From NCBI GenBank assembly GCA_002339265.1, contig DDKG01000045.1, positions 1 to 7,396 on the forward strand: a DNA stretch of 7,396 nucleotides, given 5' to 3'. The translations under genes and the position numbers were made by a program. This document shows, one piece after another, positions 6,711 through 7,396 of the stretch; positions within the stretch are counted from its first letter, which is position 1, and every line of letters starts with the position of its first letter. The stretch comes from Massilia sp. UBA2604. Lineage in GTDB: Bacteria > Pseudomonadota > Gammaproteobacteria > Burkholderiales > Burkholderiaceae_D. Below the pieces are notes generated by a model. The model saw only the letters and a list, made by a program, of their open reading frames with translations. It was not told where the DNA came from and made no database searches.

Positions 6711-7396
6711 ATGTCCGATCTGGCTACCCACGCCAAGCTGGCGCGCTCGAACGCACAGCTTCCGGTAAATGTTTATTTTGACGACGCGCTCCTCAAGCGC
6801 GAGATGCAGCAACTGTTCCACAATGGCCCGCGCTACATCGGCCATGAATTGATGGTGCCGGAAACCGGGGACTTCGCGACGCTCGCCTCCGAACACGAAG
6901 GCCGCATGCTGGTGCGTAACGCGGGCGGCATCGAAGTGCTGTCCAACGTCTGCCGCCACCGCCAGGCGCTGATGTTCAATGGCCGCGGCAATGCGAAGAA
7001 CATCGTGTGCCCGCTGCACCGCTGGACCTATGACCTGAAGGGCGAATTGATCGGCGCACCGCATTTCGCGGACACGCCGTGCCTGAACCTGTCCAAAACT
7101 CCGCTGCAGAACTGGAATGGCCTGCTGTTCGAACAGAACGGCTACAACGTGATGGACAAGCTGGGCAAGCTGTCGGTGACGAAGGACCTCGACTTCTCGG
7201 GCTATATGTTCGACCACGTCGAGATCCACGAGTGCGACTACAACTGGAAGACCTTCATCGAGGTCTACCTGGAGGATTACCACGTCGAGCCGTTCCACCC
7301 GGGCCTGGGCAACTTCGTCTCGTGCGACGACCTGAAATGGGAATTCGGCAGCGACTACAGCGTGCAGACCGTGGGCGTGAACCGCGCGCTGCAGAA
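6711..7396 (+). CDS. Rieske [2Fe-2S] ring-hydroxylating oxygenase, alpha subunit (3' end outside window)
   Basis: This is the N-terminal 228 codons of a Rieske-type non-haem iron oxygenase, which uses electrons from a reductase (and often a ferredoxin) to hydroxylate or demethylate a substrate; the substrate is unknown. The Rieske cluster motif is complete: C81-R-H83, 16 residues, then C100-P-L-H103. The catalytic domain begins with NWKTFIEVYLEDYHVEPFH, where N178-W-K opens the conserved helix and H191 and H196 are the predicted mononuclear iron ligands; the third, acidic ligand would lie beyond the window. No stop is reached before 7396, so the gene is cut by the window edge and is not visibly broken. 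It is divergent from xseB. I recall genes of this type next to xseB-ispA-dxs in other betaproteobacteria, where they are generally annotated only by family. No ferredoxin or reductase gene is in view. Confidence 0.93.
   Translation, partial: MSDLATHAKLARSNAQLPVNVYFDDALLKREMQQLFHNGPRYIGHELMVPETGDFATLASEHEGRMLVRNAGGIEVLSNVCRHRQALMFNGRGNAKNIVCPLHRWTYDLKGELIGAPHFADTPCLNLSKTPLQNWNGLLFEQNGYNVMDKLGKLSVTKDLDFSGYMFDHVEIHECDYNWKTFIEVYLEDYHVEPFHPGLGNFVSCDDLKWEFGSDYSVQTVGVNRALQ

Noticed and set aside
6467..6781. A 104-codon open frame on the plus strand beginning with TTG in the intergenic region
   Set aside because: It has no ribosome binding site, overlaps the Rieske gene start in another frame, and its translation has no recognisable motif.
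6651..7298. A 215-codon open frame antisense to the Rieske gene
   Set aside because: It mirrors the codon bias of the real gene, has a His/Arg/Val-rich shadow composition, and the opposite strand encodes complete Rieske and iron-site motifs.

Overview
The window looks like chromosomal DNA from a high-GC betaproteobacterium, most likely Oxalobacteraceae (Massilia, Duganella or Janthinobacterium-like). This is inferred from the xseB-ispA-dxs order, the strongly G/C-biased third codon positions and the overall style of the proteins; no rRNA or other marker gene is present to confirm it. Nothing points to a phage, plasmid, insertion sequence or CRISPR array, and composition is even apart from two AT-richer intergenic regions.

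Left part (1-1335, + strand): a PduO-type cob(I)alamin adenosyltransferase is followed after 3 nt by a 2-oxoglutarate/Fe(II) oxygenase, probably as one transcription unit. The tail of the oxygenase gene overlaps, tail to tail, the end of a LysR-type regulator gene on the other strand (1274-2275). That regulator is divergent from a ten-helix EamA/DMT-family exporter (2371-3261). The 95-bp gap between them carries two small dyads, and a short hairpin covers the exporter's ribosome binding site. This is a typical regulator/target-transporter pair.

Right part (3271-6374, - strand): an isoprenoid precursor operon xseB-ispA-dxs, read right to left, ends at a strong intrinsic terminator. The genes are tightly packed: ATGA overlap for xseB/ispA and TAA immediately followed by ATG for ispA/dxs. 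Dxs makes 1-deoxy-D-xylulose 5-phosphate, the entry to the MEP pathway. IspA condenses the resulting C5 units to farnesyl diphosphate for quinones, undecaprenyl phosphate and other isoprenoids. XseB is the small subunit of exonuclease VII, a DNA-repair passenger commonly found in this operon.

Far right (6711-7396, + strand): a divergent Rieske-type ring-hydroxylating oxygenase alpha subunit starts after a 336-bp AT-richer intergenic region and runs off the end of the window. It has both the [2Fe-2S] motif and the two histidines of the mononuclear iron site.

Most of the window is ordinary core metabolism. I do not see a clear new defence or mobile system. The points most worth a second look are the adenosyltransferase/oxygenase pair with its unusual H-x-E iron triad, the hairpin over the exporter ribosome binding site, the regulator/oxygenase tail overlap, and the Rieske oxygenase sharing a divergent control region with the isoprenoid operon.
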